Below, one piece after another: positions 16,218 to 25,049 of a stretch of 64,000 nt of DNA (its first letter is position 1; every line of letters starts with the position of its first letter). The notes beneath the pieces are model-generated. The model was given only the letters and a program-made list of their open reading frames with translations. It was not told where the DNA came from and ran no database searches. The DNA lies in assembly GCF_013340205.1 (NCBI RefSeq), contig NZ_BJTG01000001.1, positions 611,564 through 675,563 on the forward strand, written 5' to 3'. Position numbers and translations under genes: made by a program. Source of the stretch: Anaeromyxobacter diazotrophicus. GTDB taxonomy: Bacteria > Myxococcota > Myxococcia > Myxococcales > Anaeromyxobacteraceae.

Positions 16218-19200
16218 GGCGTCACCTCGGCCGCCGGCTCCGGCTCCTCGTGCTGCGGCTTCGAGAAGCGCTCGAGCAGCGTGTACAGGGCCGGGATGAG
16301 GAACAGGGTGAAGAACGTCGACACGGTGAGCCCCCCGATGACGGCGCGGGCGAGCGGCAGGTTCGTCTCGCTCCCCTCGCCGATGCCGAGCGCCATGGGG
16401 ACGAGGCCCACGATGGTGGCGATGGTGGTCATGAGGATGGGCCGGAGCCGCGTCTTGCCGGCCTGGACGGTGGCCTCCAGGAGCGGCTGGCCGCGGGACT
16501 GGAGCACGCGGGCGAAGTCCACCAGCAGGACGCCGTTCGACACCACGATGCCGACCATCATGATGACGCCCATGAAGCTGTTCACGCTGAGCGAGGTGCC
16601 GGTGAGGAGCAGCATCACGATGACGCCGGTGATCCCCATGGGCACCGAGAACATGATGACGAGCGGGTCGACCAGCGACCGGAACTGACTCGCCAGGATC
16701 ATGTAGACGAGCGCCACCGCCAGCAGCGCGGCGAAGATGAGCCCGCTGAACGCCTCCCGCTGGGCGGCGGTCTGGCCGCCCAGGCGCGCGGTGAAGCCGT
16801 CGGGCGGCGGCACGTCGTGGATCGCGCGCTCCACCGCCGCGCTGGCCGAGCCCAGGTCGACGCCCGGCGGCAGGTTGGCGGTGACGTCCACGATGCGCTG
16901 CAGGTACTTGCGGTCGATGGTGACCGGGCCGGAGGAGCGCTTCACCTTGGCCAGGTTGGCGAGCGCCACTACCTTGCCGCTCGGCGCGCGCAGGTAGACG
17001 TCGCCCAGGTCGGAGACCTTGGAGCGGTAGGCGTCGTCCAGCCGGACGTTGATGTAGTACTGGTTGCCGGTCTTGGCGTCGGTGAAGGGGATGGGGCTGA
17101 ACTGGTTCGAGCCGACCAGGCTCGTCAGCACCGACTGGGCCACCTGCTGCTCGGTCACGCCGAGCATGCCCGCCTTCTCGCGGTCCACCTCCACGTCGAG
17201 CTCGGGGTAGTTCTCCTCGCGCGAGATCTGCAGGTCGGCGAGGAGCGCCCGGCCGTCGCGGCCGAGCTCCGCCTGGAGCCGCTCCTTGAGCCGCTTGGCG
17301 TAGGCGCTGCCCGCCTCGAGGTCGTAGCCGGAGATCTCGACGTCGATGGGGGCCGAGGTGCCGAAGTTGAGGATGCGCTTCACGATGCCGCCGGTGAAGT
17401 AGTAGACCTGCGTGCCCGGCACCTCCTTGCGGAGCACCTTGCGCACCACGTCGGTGGCCTCGTCGTCGGTGAGGGCGCGCTGCGCGTGCGGCACCAGGTT
17501 CACCGACAGGTTGCCCGAGTGCGGGCCGGTGTTGGCGGAGAAGAGGGCGCTGCGGCCGAGCGGCAGGCCGGTGTCGGAGAGGAGCGTGGTGGTGACCGGA
17601 CCGCCGCTCGCGCTCTTGTAGGCGCCGAGCTCCCGCAGCACCGTCGCCTCGATGCGCTTCGTCACCTGCTCGGTGAGCTCGACGCGGGTGCCGATGGGCG
17701 TCTTGTAGATGACCTGGAACTGGCTCTCGTCGCTCTGCGGGAAGAACTCGGTCCCGATGAAGCGGCCGAGGAAGAGCGAGCCCACGAAGGTGAGCGCGAT
17801 GCCGCCGATGACGAGGCCGCGCCGCCGGAGCACCCAGCGCAGGGCGCGGGCGTAGGCCTCGTCGAGCGCGTCGAAGCGGGCGGTGATCCAGGCGGCGTAC
17901 CCGCGCCCCCGGCCCGGGTGCTCGGCGCGCAGGTACTTGAGGCAGAGCAGCGGCGTCACCGTGCGCGACACGAAGAAGCTCATGATGAGCGCGAAGGCGA
18001 TGGTGAGCGCGAGCGGCAGGAACAGGTTCTTCGCCACGCCGCCCAGGAACACCACCGGGAAGAAGACGACGATGGTGGTGATGGTGGAGACGAAGATGGG
18101 CCCGGCCACCTCCTGCGCGGCGTTGAGGACGGCGGTGCGGCGGTCCTGCCCGAGCGCCAGGTGGCGGTGGATGTTCTCCAGCTCGACGATCGAGTCGTCG
18201 ACGAGCCGCCCCACCCCGAGCGCGAGGCCGCCCAGGGTGAAGACGTTGAGCGTCTGGCCGCTGAAGTAGAGCAGCACGAAGGTCGCCACGATCGAGAGCG
18301 GGATGGCGACCGCGATGATGCCGGTGGCGGAGAAGCTCACCAAAAAGACGAGGATGACGAGGACCGCCAGGGCGCCACCCTGCAGCGCCTCGTGCTGCAG
18401 CGCGCCGATGGCGGCGCGGATGTACTGCGACTGGTCGAAGGAGATGGCGAGCTTCACGTTGGGCGGGACGTCGCGCAGCCTGGGCATGGCCGCCTTCACG
18501 GCGTCCACCACCGCCACCGTGTTCGCCCCCGGCTGCTTCAGCACGCGGAAGAAGACGCCGCGCGAGCCGTTGACGCGGACGATCTCCGACTGGTCGGCCG
18601 CGCCGTCCACCACCCGGGCCACGTCGCGCACCCGCACCGGGGCGGCGCTCGAGGCGCCGGTGCGCGCCGGCGGCGCCTGCACCACCACGTCGCGCAGCGG
18701 CTTCGCCTCGCCGAACTGGGTGTTGGAGAAGACGTTGTAGTCGCGCACCCCGGCCTTGAGGTCGCCCGAGGGGAGCAGCAGGTTCGAGCTCCGCACCGCG
18801 TTCACGACGTCGAGGATGCCGAGCCCGCGCGCCCGGAGCGCGTCGCGGTGCACCATGACCTCGATCTCGCGCGTCTTGCCGCCGGCGACGGTGGCGCTCG
18901 CCACGCCCGGGAGCCGCTCCAGCTGCGGCTCGACCACGTTGTAGGCGAGGTCGTAGAGCTGCTTCTCGTCGAGCCCGTCGGCAGTCATCGCCACCGCCAG
19001 CACCGGGATGTTGGTGACGTCGAACTTGAGCACGAACGGCTGCTGGATGCCGGGCGGCAGCGTGTTCAGGATCTGCGAGATGCGCTGCGACACGTCGAAC
19101 TGGGCGTTGTCGAGGTTCGTCCCGTACTGGAACCACACCGACACCGCGGAGAACCCCTGCTTGGAGGTGCTCTCCACCCGGTCCACGCCCGGGGAGGCCG

Positions 19201-19414
19201 AGACCGCCCGCTCGATGGGGACGGTGATGGACTTCTCGACGTCCTCCGGCGCGGCGCCCGTGTAGAACGTCGCCACCCGCACCACCGGGATGTCGATGTT
19301 GGGGAAGAGGTCGACCGCGAGGTGCTGGAGCGAGATCCACCCCAGCGCCAGGGTCATGAGCGACAGCATGAGGATGAAGACCGGATTCCGGAGCGCCATC
19401 CGCGTGAGCCACAT
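16214..19414 (-). CDS. RND efflux pump inner-membrane protein (AcrB/HAE-1 type)
   Basis: A 1066-residue protein of normal length for the AcrB/MexB-like HAE-1 group. Twelve helices are arranged as two halves with large periplasmic domains after TM1 and TM7. The TM4 proton-relay region has GGLALGVGRLVDDSIVELENI with the Asp pair. The SVPMGITGVIVMLL and GIVVSNGVLLVDFAR segments are in the second half. It exports drugs, lipids or other hydrophobic compounds using proton motive force. The ATG is at 19414, 24 bp after the adaptor stop. It lies between the adaptor and TolC-like genes, so the full pump is encoded together. Confidence 0.95.
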   Translation of the reverse strand: MWLTRMALRNPVFILMLSLMTLALGWISLQHLAVDLFPNIDIPVVRVATFYTGAAPEDVEKSITVPIERAVSASPGVDRVESTSKQGFSAVSVWFQYGTNLDNAQFDVSQRISQILNTLPPGIQQPFVLKFDVTNIPVLAVAMTADGLDEKQLYDLAYNVVEPQLERLPGVASATVAGGKTREIEVMVHRDALRARGLGILDVVNAVRSSNLLLPSGDLKAGVRDYNVFSNTQFGEAKPLRDVVVQAPPARTGASSAAPVRVRDVARVVDGAADQSEIVRVNGSRGVFFRVLKQPGANTVAVVDAVKAAMPRLRDVPPNVKLAISFDQSQYIRAAIGALQHEALQGGALAVLVILVFLVSFSATGIIAVAIPLSIVATFVLLYFSGQTLNVFTLGGLALGVGRLVDDSIVELENIHRHLALGQDRRTAVLNAAQEVAGPIFVSTITTIVVFFPVVFLGGVAKNLFLPLALTIAFALIMSFFVSRTVTPLLCLKYLRAEHPGRGRGYAAWITARFDALDEAYARALRWVLRRRGLVIGGIALTFVGSLFLGRFIGTEFFPQSDESQFQVIYKTPIGTRVELTEQVTKRIEATVLRELGAYKSASGGPVTTTLLSDTGLPLGRSALFSANTGPHSGNLSVNLVPHAQRALTDDEATDVVRKVLRKEVPGTQVYYFTGGIVKRILNFGTSAPIDVEISGYDLEAGSAYAKRLKERLQAELGRDGRALLADLQISREENYPELDVEVDREKAGMLGVTEQQVAQSVLTSLVGSNQFSPIPFTDAKTGNQYYINVRLDDAYRSKVSDLGDVYLRAPSGKVVALANLAKVKRSSGPVTIDRKYLQRIVDVTANLPPGVDLGSASAAVERAIHDVPPPDGFTARLGGQTAAQREAFSGLIFAALLAVALVYMILASQFRSLVDPLVIMFSVPMGITGVIVMLLLTGTSLSVNSFMGVIMMVGIVVSNGVLLVDFARVLQSRGQPLLEATVQAGKTRLRPILMTTIATIVGLVPMALGIGEGSETNLPLARAVIGGLTVSTFFTLFLIPALYTLLERFSKPQHEEPEPAAEVTP

Positions 19415-19438
19415 CGCCTGTCTCCTGTCGCGCGGGGG

Positions 19439-20602
19439 CTAGCGGGCGTCGGCGGCCGAGGCCGTCTTCTGCCCGGTGTACGGATCGACGTCGCGCTGCG
19501 CCTGGACGGCGGCGCCGTCGGCGAGCCCGTCGATCCCGGCGATGACGACGACGTCACCGCTGGCGAGGCCGGACACCACCTCGAGCCAGGTGCCGCCGTC
19601 CACGCCGGTCTTCACCTCGGTCCGCTTCACCTTCTCGCCCTGCAGCACGTACACGTACTGCCGCTCGTCGGAGATCTGGACCGCCACCGCCGGCACCACC
19701 ACCGCCGCCGGGTGGACGGCGGTGACGATGGCGCAGCGGCCGTACATCCCGCTCCGCAGCTCGCCGGCGGCGTTCTTGATCTGGACCTCGGCGTCGAGCG
19801 TGCGGGTGAGCGGGTCGAGCCCGGGGGCGAGCCGCACCACCTTGCCCGTCCACTCGCGGCCGGGGAACGCGTCGAGCGCGAGCCGCGCGTCCTGGCCGAC
19901 GCGCACCTGGCCGGCGTCCGCCTCGTTGACGGGGACGAACGCGCGCAGGACGTCGTCGCGCTCGACGGTGAGGATGGAGCCGGTGCCGGCGGTGGGCCCG
20001 ACCAGCGCGCCGGGGTCGAGGCGCCGCGCCGAGACGGCGCCCTCGAGGGGCGACTCGATGCGCGTCTCGCCGAGGCGGGTCGCGAGCGCCGCCACGTTGG
20101 CCTGGGCGGTCTGCAGGGCCGCCTCGGAGGTGGCGAGCGCGGCCTCGTTCTGCTGCAGCTCCTGCTGCGAGACGACGCCGGCCGGCGCGAGCCGGACCGC
20201 GCGCTCCTGGTTGGCGCGCGCCAGCGCGGCCGAGGCCTGCGCCTGGGCGAGCTGGTGGCGCGCCGCCGAGAGCTGGTCGGGCAGGTCGGACGGGCGCACC
20301 AGCGCGAGGAGCTGGCCGCGCCGGACGCGGTCGCCGCGGTCGACCAGCACCGCGTCGAGGTAGCCCACCACCTTCGATCCCACGTCGGCGGCGAAGAGCG
20401 GCCGCAGGTCGACGGCGGCGCGCACCTCCACCGGCACGTCGCGCACGGCGACGGCGGCGGCGGCGACCACCGGGACGGGCCGGACGCGCGGGCCCTTCGG
20501 GCCCCGCTGGCAGGCGGCGGCGAGGCACAGCAGGAGGCAGGCCGCGGCGCGGAGGCCGCGCGGGGGGCGGATCGTCGGCACGGCCGCCAGGAATATTCGC
20601 AC
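19439..20602 (-). CDS. RND pump periplasmic adaptor (membrane fusion protein)
   Basis: A 387-residue lipoprotein-like adaptor. GTG 20602 gives a basic N-terminus and a hydrophobic segment ending AAACQ, a good lipobox (Cys near 31). Then come the barrel-sandwich half-motif, a coiled-coil hairpin (about 105-175; LPDQLSAARHQLAQAQASAALAR region), the second lipoyl half (ESPLEGAVSARRLDPGALV) and beta-barrel/membrane-proximal domains. It links the RND pump with the outer-membrane channel. First gene of the leftward efflux set; the methyltransferase gene ends 55 bp upstream on the same strand. Confidence 0.93.
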   Translation of the reverse strand: MRIFLAAVPTIRPPRGLRAAACLLLCLAAACQRGPKGPRVRPVPVVAAAAVAVRDVPVEVRAAVDLRPLFAADVGSKVVGYLDAVLVDRGDRVRRGQLLALVRPSDLPDQLSAARHQLAQAQASAALARANQERAVRLAPAGVVSQQELQQNEAALATSEAALQTAQANVAALATRLGETRIESPLEGAVSARRLDPGALVGPTAGTGSILTVERDDVLRAFVPVNEADAGQVRVGQDARLALDAFPGREWTGKVVRLAPGLDPLTRTLDAEVQIKNAAGELRSGMYGRCAIVTAVHPAAVVVPAVAVQISDERQYVYVLQGEKVKRTEVKTGVDGGTWLEVVSGLASGDVVVIAGIDGLADGAAVQAQRDVDPYTGQKTASAADAR

Positions 20603-20657
20603 GGCAACTAAAAGGCAACCGCGGGCGGGCGGCGGGAGGGTGTCTGCGCTCCCGCGC

Positions 20658-21515
20658 TCAGGGCGTGGCCGCCGCCTCGCGCGCCAGCGCCCGCAGGAGC
20701 TTCGGCCGGACGCCGGCGCCGGCCGCGAGCGCCTCGAGCCGGGTTTGCGCGGCGGCGTCCCGGGCGCGCGTCTTCTGGCCGAGGATGAGCTCGTTCTTGA
20801 GCGAGTGCTCCCACCCGGCGAGCTCGGTGACGGTGACCCGGTACCCGTGCGCCTGGAGGGCCAGCGCCCGCAGCACATTGGTGAGGTGGGAGCCGAACTC
20901 CCGGCGGTGCCAGGCGTGCTCGAAGAGCGGCGCGAGCAGCGGCGCGGGCGCCTCGGCGCGCTCGAGCTGCCGCGCCACCTCGGCCTGGCAGCAGGGGACC
21001 ACCGCCACGTGGTCGGCGCCATGGCGCAGCGCCACGAGCAGCGCGTCGTCGGTGGCGGTGTCGCAGGCGTGGAGCGCGGTGACGAGGTGGACCCGCGGCG
21101 GGAGCTCGGCGGCCTCCAGCTCGGCGGTGACGAAGCGCATCCGCTCGAACCCGAGGCGCCGCGCCCGCGCCTCGGCGGCGGCGGTCAGCTCGGGGCGCGA
21201 CTCGATGGACACGACCGTGCCCTTGCCGGCGGGGCCGACGAAGAGCTCGTACAGGATGAACCCCAGGTAACCCTTCCCCGCCCCGCAGTCGACGATGACG
21301 GGATCGCCGAAGCGCGCCAGCACGTCCTCCACCGCCGGCCGGAGCTGCCGGACGAGGTGGTTCACCTGCTTCAGCTTGCGCAGGCTGTCGGCGTTGAGGT
21401 CGCCCGTCCGCGTCAGCAGGTGGAGCTCCTGCAGGAGCGCGGTGGATTGCCCGGGCACGAGCTCGCGGGGGACCGCGGGGGCTTTGACCTGTCGGCGCAT
21501 GCGGTCTTGCATCAT
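20658..21515 (-). CDS. SAM-dependent methyltransferase (Methyltransf_32-like)
   Basis: A 285-residue protein. The SAM-binding motif is VDCGAGKGYLGFILYEL near 75, followed by SIES at the end of strand two, then VTALHACDTATDDALL near 145 and VVPCCQAE near 170. The HACDTATD and PCC motifs are those of the Methyltransf_32 family, related to RNA or DNA methyltransferases of undefined substrate. A second ATG three nt downstream is also possible. It lies next to the MITE-like island; it may or may not share a transcript with the efflux genes. Confidence 0.8.
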   Translation of the reverse strand: MMQDRMRRQVKAPAVPRELVPGQSTALLQELHLLTRTGDLNADSLRKLKQVNHLVRQLRPAVEDVLARFGDPVIVDCGAGKGYLGFILYELFVGPAGKGTVVSIESRPELTAAAEARARRLGFERMRFVTAELEAAELPPRVHLVTALHACDTATDDALLVALRHGADHVAVVPCCQAEVARQLERAEAPAPLLAPLFEHAWHRREFGSHLTNVLRALALQAHGYRVTVTELAGWEHSLKNELILGQKTRARDAAAQTRLEALAAGAGVRPKLLRALAREAAATP

Positions 21516-21580
21516 AGCGGGGCCTCGGGGTTGGGTCTGTTCGGCCCGTCTGGTCGGTCCGTCTGTTCCGTCCGCAGATC

Positions 21581-21813
21581 GGTTCCGAGCAGGGGCGGCG
21601 GGGTGGCCCTCCGGCGGTGCTCGGGACGACCTGCCGGGCTGATCCGGCGGCCGGTGCAGAAACGCTCAGCGGCTTGCACCGCAACGTGCCGCGCCGGCCT
21701 GGGGCGCGGGGCACGGGCGCCGGCGCGGCACCGGCGGTGCAGCGCGCCGTGCGGTGGGCGGAGATCTTCCGCAGGTCGCCTGCGCTCCGGCGGAGGGCCA
21801 CCCCGCCGCCCCC
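21581..21813 (+). mobile_element. MITE-like element, copy A
   Basis: A 233-bp non-coding element with near-perfect terminal inverted repeats: 21592-21613 matches the complement of 21791-21812 over 22 bp (core GGGGCGGCGGGGTGGCCC). Its centre has a 13-bp inverted repeat (GTGCCGCGCCGGC and its complement). Copy B lies 188 bp away in inverted orientation and is about 90% identical by eye. No transposase gene is present, so it would be non-autonomous. No target-site duplication was clear. Confidence 0.7.
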
Positions 21814-22001
21814 CATCGCGAGCGGTGCTGACCGCGCGAGCGAGAATTCGGTGATCTGATCTTCTTCGCATGGGCAGTCGGGCGCTGATGGAGAAGGAGC
21901 TCCATTGACCTGCGGCGACCGCCTCGCGTGCCATCGGGGGTCAGGCTCCAGCTCCTGGCTCGCAACCCTCTCCCGCCCGCGCGGCCGGCAGCGCCCGCCC
22001 T
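21814..22001. other. Spacer between the two MITE-like copies
   Basis: This 188-bp stretch separates the inverted copies. It has a somewhat lower G+C patch (21840-21905, including GAGAATTC and GATCTGATC). No conserved reading frame, RNA or promoter is evident. Together with the two copies it fills the 753-bp gap between the methyltransferase and ABC-F genes. Confidence 0.5.
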
Positions 22002-22234
22002 GGGGGCGGCGGGGTGGCCCTCCGCCGGAGCGCAGGCCGACTTGCGGAAGACTACGTTCGACCGACGGGCGCTGCACCGCCGGTGCCGCGCCGGCGCGCG
22101 TACCCCGCGCCCCACGCCGGCGCGGCACGTTGCGGTGCAAGCCGCCGAGCGTTTCTGCACCGCCCGCCGTACCAGCCCGCCAGGTCGTTGCCGAGCACCG
22201 CCGGAGGGCCACCCCGCCGCCCCCGCTCGGAACC
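22002..22234 (-). mobile_element. MITE-like element, copy B (inverted)
   Basis: The reverse complement of copy A over its whole 233 bp, with identical 22-bp terminal repeats (22003-22024 and 22202-22223). Most differences fall in one block near 22050-22070. The pair could fold into a very long hairpin in RNA or cruciform DNA. It ends about 35 bp before the 3' end of the ABC-F gene. Confidence 0.7.
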
Positions 22235-22268
22235 GCCGAGCGTACGGACCCGCGGGGCGCGCGCCCCG

Positions 22269-23867
22269 CTAGCGGTGGTGCGCCGCGAGATCCGGGTGCT
22301 TCTCTAGGAACTCGTCGAAGGTCCCGTTGAAGTCGAGCACCGGCTCGTCGTCGCGCAGCGCCCAGATGCGGGTCGCGACCTCGCCGATGAGCTGCTGGTC
22401 GTGGGTCACCATGAGCACGGTGCCCTCGTAGCGACCGAGCCCCTCGCTGAGCGCCGCGATGGCCTGCAGGTCGAGGTGGTTGGTCGGCTCGTCCAGCACC
22501 AGCACGTTGTCCTTGGTGCGCATCAGGTTCGACATGAGCAGCCGCACGATCTCGCCGCCGGAGAGCGTGTCGGTGGGCTTCATGCGCTCCTCGCCGGAGA
22601 AGAGCATCCGGCCGAGCAGGCCCGAGATCTCCTCGTTCGAGAGCTTGTCCTCGAGCTCGCGCAGCCAGCCGAAGGCGGTGGTGCCGGGCCGGATGAGCCC
22701 GGCGTGGTCCTGCGGCAGGTAGCCCACCGACGCCTGGTGACCCCAGGTCACGGTGCCCCCGTCCGGCTTCAGCTGGTCGACGAGCATCTGCACCAGCGTG
22801 GTCTTGCCGACGCCGTTCTTGCCGATGATGGCCACCTTCTCGCCGCGGGTGACGAGGGCGCTGAAGGGGCGGATGATCTCGCGGCGGCCGTAGCTCTTCG
22901 CCAGGTCCTCGACGGTGAGCGTCTGCTTCCCGGAGGGCTTCGCCTGCTCGAACTTGATGAAGGGGGCGGCGATGTTGGAGCGCTTGAGATCCTCGAGCTT
23001 GAGCTTCTCCATGGCGCGGATGCGGCTCTGCACCTGGGAGGCGCGGGTGCCGGCGTGGAAGCGCGCCACGAAGTCCTGCAGCTGGGCGATCTTCTTCTGC
23101 TTCTCGGAGTTCTCCGCCTCGACGCGCGAGCGCACCTGGCCCTTCTGCCGGACCATGTCGTCGTAGCCGCCGGTGTAGGTGATGATCGTCTGGTAGTCGA
23201 TGTCGGCGATGTGGGTGCAGATCGCGTTCAGGAAGTGCCGATCGTGCGAGATGGTGACGAGCACGCCCTCGTAGGCGTGGAGGAACTTCTCCAGCCACCG
23301 GATCGACTCGATGTCGAGGTTGTTGGTGGGCTCGTCGAGGAGCAGCGCCTGCGGGCGGCCGAACAGCGCCTGCGCCAGCAGCACGCGCAGCTTGTACCCA
23401 CCGGCGAGGGCGCGCATGGGCTGCTCGTGCGCCTCCTGCGGGATGCCGAGGCCTTCCAGCAGCTCGGAGGCGGTCGCCTCGGCCGTGTAGCCGTCCTCCT
23501 CGCCGATGATGCCCTCCAGCTCGCCCAGTCGGTGCCCGTCCGCCTCCGAGATGTCCGCCTTGGCGAGGAGCCGGTCCTTCTCCTGCATCGCCGACCAGAG
23601 CGCGGGGTTGCCCATGAGCACCACGTCGAGGACGCGGTCGTCCTCGTACCGGAACTGGTCCTGGCGCAGGATCCCGAGCCGCTTCGGCTTCAGGATGTCG
23701 CCGGAGTCGGGCTCCTCGTCGCCGGCGAGGATCTTCATGAAGGTGGTCTTGCCGGCGCCGTTGGGACCGGTGAGGCCGTAGCGCCGCCCGGGCGGGAACG
23801 CGACGTTCACGTCCTCGAAGAGCTTCTTCGGCCCGAAGGCCTTGCTGACGTTCTGAACTGAGATCAT
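22269..23867 (-). CDS. ABC-F family ATPase (YbiT/EttA-like)
   Basis: A 532-residue soluble protein with two ABC domains and no membrane segments. Domain 1: Walker A GPNGAGKTTF near 35, signature LAGGYKLRVLLAQ, Walker B LLLDEPTNNLD. Domain 2: GKNGVGKTTL near 350, LSGGEIVRLLM, VLVLDEPTNHLD. The linker between them has the charged helices of the P-site tRNA interaction motif. ABC-F proteins act on the ribosome during translation or in antibiotic protection. The length matches the YbiT subgroup. Confidence 0.94.
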   Translation of the reverse strand: MISVQNVSKAFGPKKLFEDVNVAFPPGRRYGLTGPNGAGKTTFMKILAGDEEPDSGDILKPKRLGILRQDQFRYEDDRVLDVVLMGNPALWSAMQEKDRLLAKADISEADGHRLGELEGIIGEEDGYTAEATASELLEGLGIPQEAHEQPMRALAGGYKLRVLLAQALFGRPQALLLDEPTNNLDIESIRWLEKFLHAYEGVLVTISHDRHFLNAICTHIADIDYQTIITYTGGYDDMVRQKGQVRSRVEAENSEKQKKIAQLQDFVARFHAGTRASQVQSRIRAMEKLKLEDLKRSNIAAPFIKFEQAKPSGKQTLTVEDLAKSYGRREIIRPFSALVTRGEKVAIIGKNGVGKTTLVQMLVDQLKPDGGTVTWGHQASVGYLPQDHAGLIRPGTTAFGWLRELEDKLSNEEISGLLGRMLFSGEERMKPTDTLSGGEIVRLLMSNLMRTKDNVLVLDEPTNHLDLQAIAALSEGLGRYEGTVLMVTHDQQLIGEVATRIWALRDDEPVLDFNGTFDEFLEKHPDLAAHHR

Positions 23868-23982
23868 GTGGAGAGGCCGCGCGCGCCGGTGGTGAGGACT
23901 GCGCGCGGGCGCGAGGCGCGGCCCGGCGGTTTCTTAACCGAAATCGGGACGGTTGGCGAGGTGGGATGGTAGAGGCTTCCCC

Positions 23983-24975
23983 GTGAGCGAGCGCGAGCGC
24001 CTCTTCGCGGCCTGTGCGCCCGGGCTGGAGCAGGTCCTGGCCGCGGAGCTGTCCGGCCTGGGCCTCGAGGCGCGCGCCGTCCCGGGCGGCGCCGAGGCGA
24101 GCGGTCCCTCCGCGCTGGCGCTCGCCTGCCTGGGCTCGCGCGTGGCCGACGCGGTCGCGCTCCGGGTGTTCGAGGGGCCCGAGCGCGGCCTCGCGGGCGC
24201 CCTCGCCGCCGCGCGCGCCCGGTTCGGCGCGGGCGCACCGCTCGCCGTCCGGCGGGATCGGGGGACGGCCACCCTCTCGCTCGACGCCGCCGGCGCGCCG
24301 CTCTTCAAGCGCGGCTGGCGGGCGCGGGTCGGGGCAGCGCCGCTGCGCGAGTCGCTCGCGGCGGGCGTCCTCCTCGCGGCCGGGTTCGACGGCTCGCAGG
24401 CCTTCCTCGACCCGATGTGCGGCTCCGGCACGCTCGCCCTGGAGGCCGCGGCGATCGCCACCCGCCGCGCGCCCGGCCTCGGGCGGTCCTTCGCCTTCGA
24501 GCGCTGGCCGGGGCACGACCGCGCGGCCACGGAGGCGGTCCGGGCGCGCCTGGCGGCGCTGGCGCGCGAGGCGCCGGCGCCCATCCACGCCTCCGACCGC
24601 AACATGGGGGCGCTCCGGCTGGCGCAGAAGAACGCGGCCGCGGCCGGCCTCGCCGGCGCCATCCACTTCGATCGGCGGGACGCGGCCGAGGCGGAGCTCC
24701 CGCCCGCGCCGGGCCTCCTCGCGGTCAACCCACCGTACGGCCTGCGCCTGGCGGAGGAGGTCGAGGCGGCCTGGCGCGCGCTGGCCGCGCTGCTGGCGCG
24801 CGCGGTCGGGTGGCGCGCCGCCGTGCTCGCCCCCGATCGCCCGCTCGAGCGCGCGCTCCCCGGGACGCCCGCGCGCGTGCTCCGCGTCCGCAACGGCGGC
24901 CTGCCCTGCCGCCTCCTGCTGTACGGCGCCGCGCCGCCGCGCGGCGGCGCGCACGAGCCCCCGCCGGGCACCTGA
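23983..24975 (+). CDS. RlmL/Trm-like RNA methyltransferase, short form
   Basis: A 330-residue class I methyltransferase related to the 23S rRNA G2445 enzyme RlmL. The catalytic domain has FLDPMCGSGTLALEAA near 140, ASDRNMGALRLAQKNA near 200 and the substrate motif LLAVNPPYG near 245 (N-P-P-Y). The N-terminal part is shorter than in RlmL and the THUMP region is reduced. GTG 23983 was preferred to TTG 23953 because the family N-terminus starts around ERERLFAACAPGLE. A longer paralogue with THUMP lies at 40199. The RNA target is not known. Confidence 0.82.
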   Translation: MSERERLFAACAPGLEQVLAAELSGLGLEARAVPGGAEASGPSALALACLGSRVADAVALRVFEGPERGLAGALAAARARFGAGAPLAVRRDRGTATLSLDAAGAPLFKRGWRARVGAAPLRESLAAGVLLAAGFDGSQAFLDPMCGSGTLALEAAAIATRRAPGLGRSFAFERWPGHDRAATEAVRARLAALAREAPAPIHASDRNMGALRLAQKNAAAAGLAGAIHFDRRDAAEAELPPAPGLLAVNPPYGLRLAEEVEAAWRALAALLARAVGWRAAVLAPDRPLERALPGTPARVLRVRNGGLPCRLLLYGAAPPRGGAHEPPPGT

Positions 24976-25049
24976 CCCGCTCGGCCGCTCCCCAAGAGAG
25001 CCGTCGCCCTGCCGAGCCAAGGCGCTGCGGCCAGCCCATCATCTACCGC

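Noticed and set aside
14871..19412. One 1513-residue fused protein covering the RND and TolC-like regions
   Set aside because: Only its last 448 residues match a family; the upstream part is the RND gene in another frame. GTG 16217 is the real start.
16250..20611. 1453-residue plus-strand open frame
   Set aside because: It is antisense to the RND pump and adaptor, rich in Arg, His and Asp from GC bias, with no domain.
21617..22330. Several short frames across the MITE-like island
   Set aside because: They repeat in both copies only because the DNA is repeated; no ribosome site, no family match, and strong GC bias explains the open frames.
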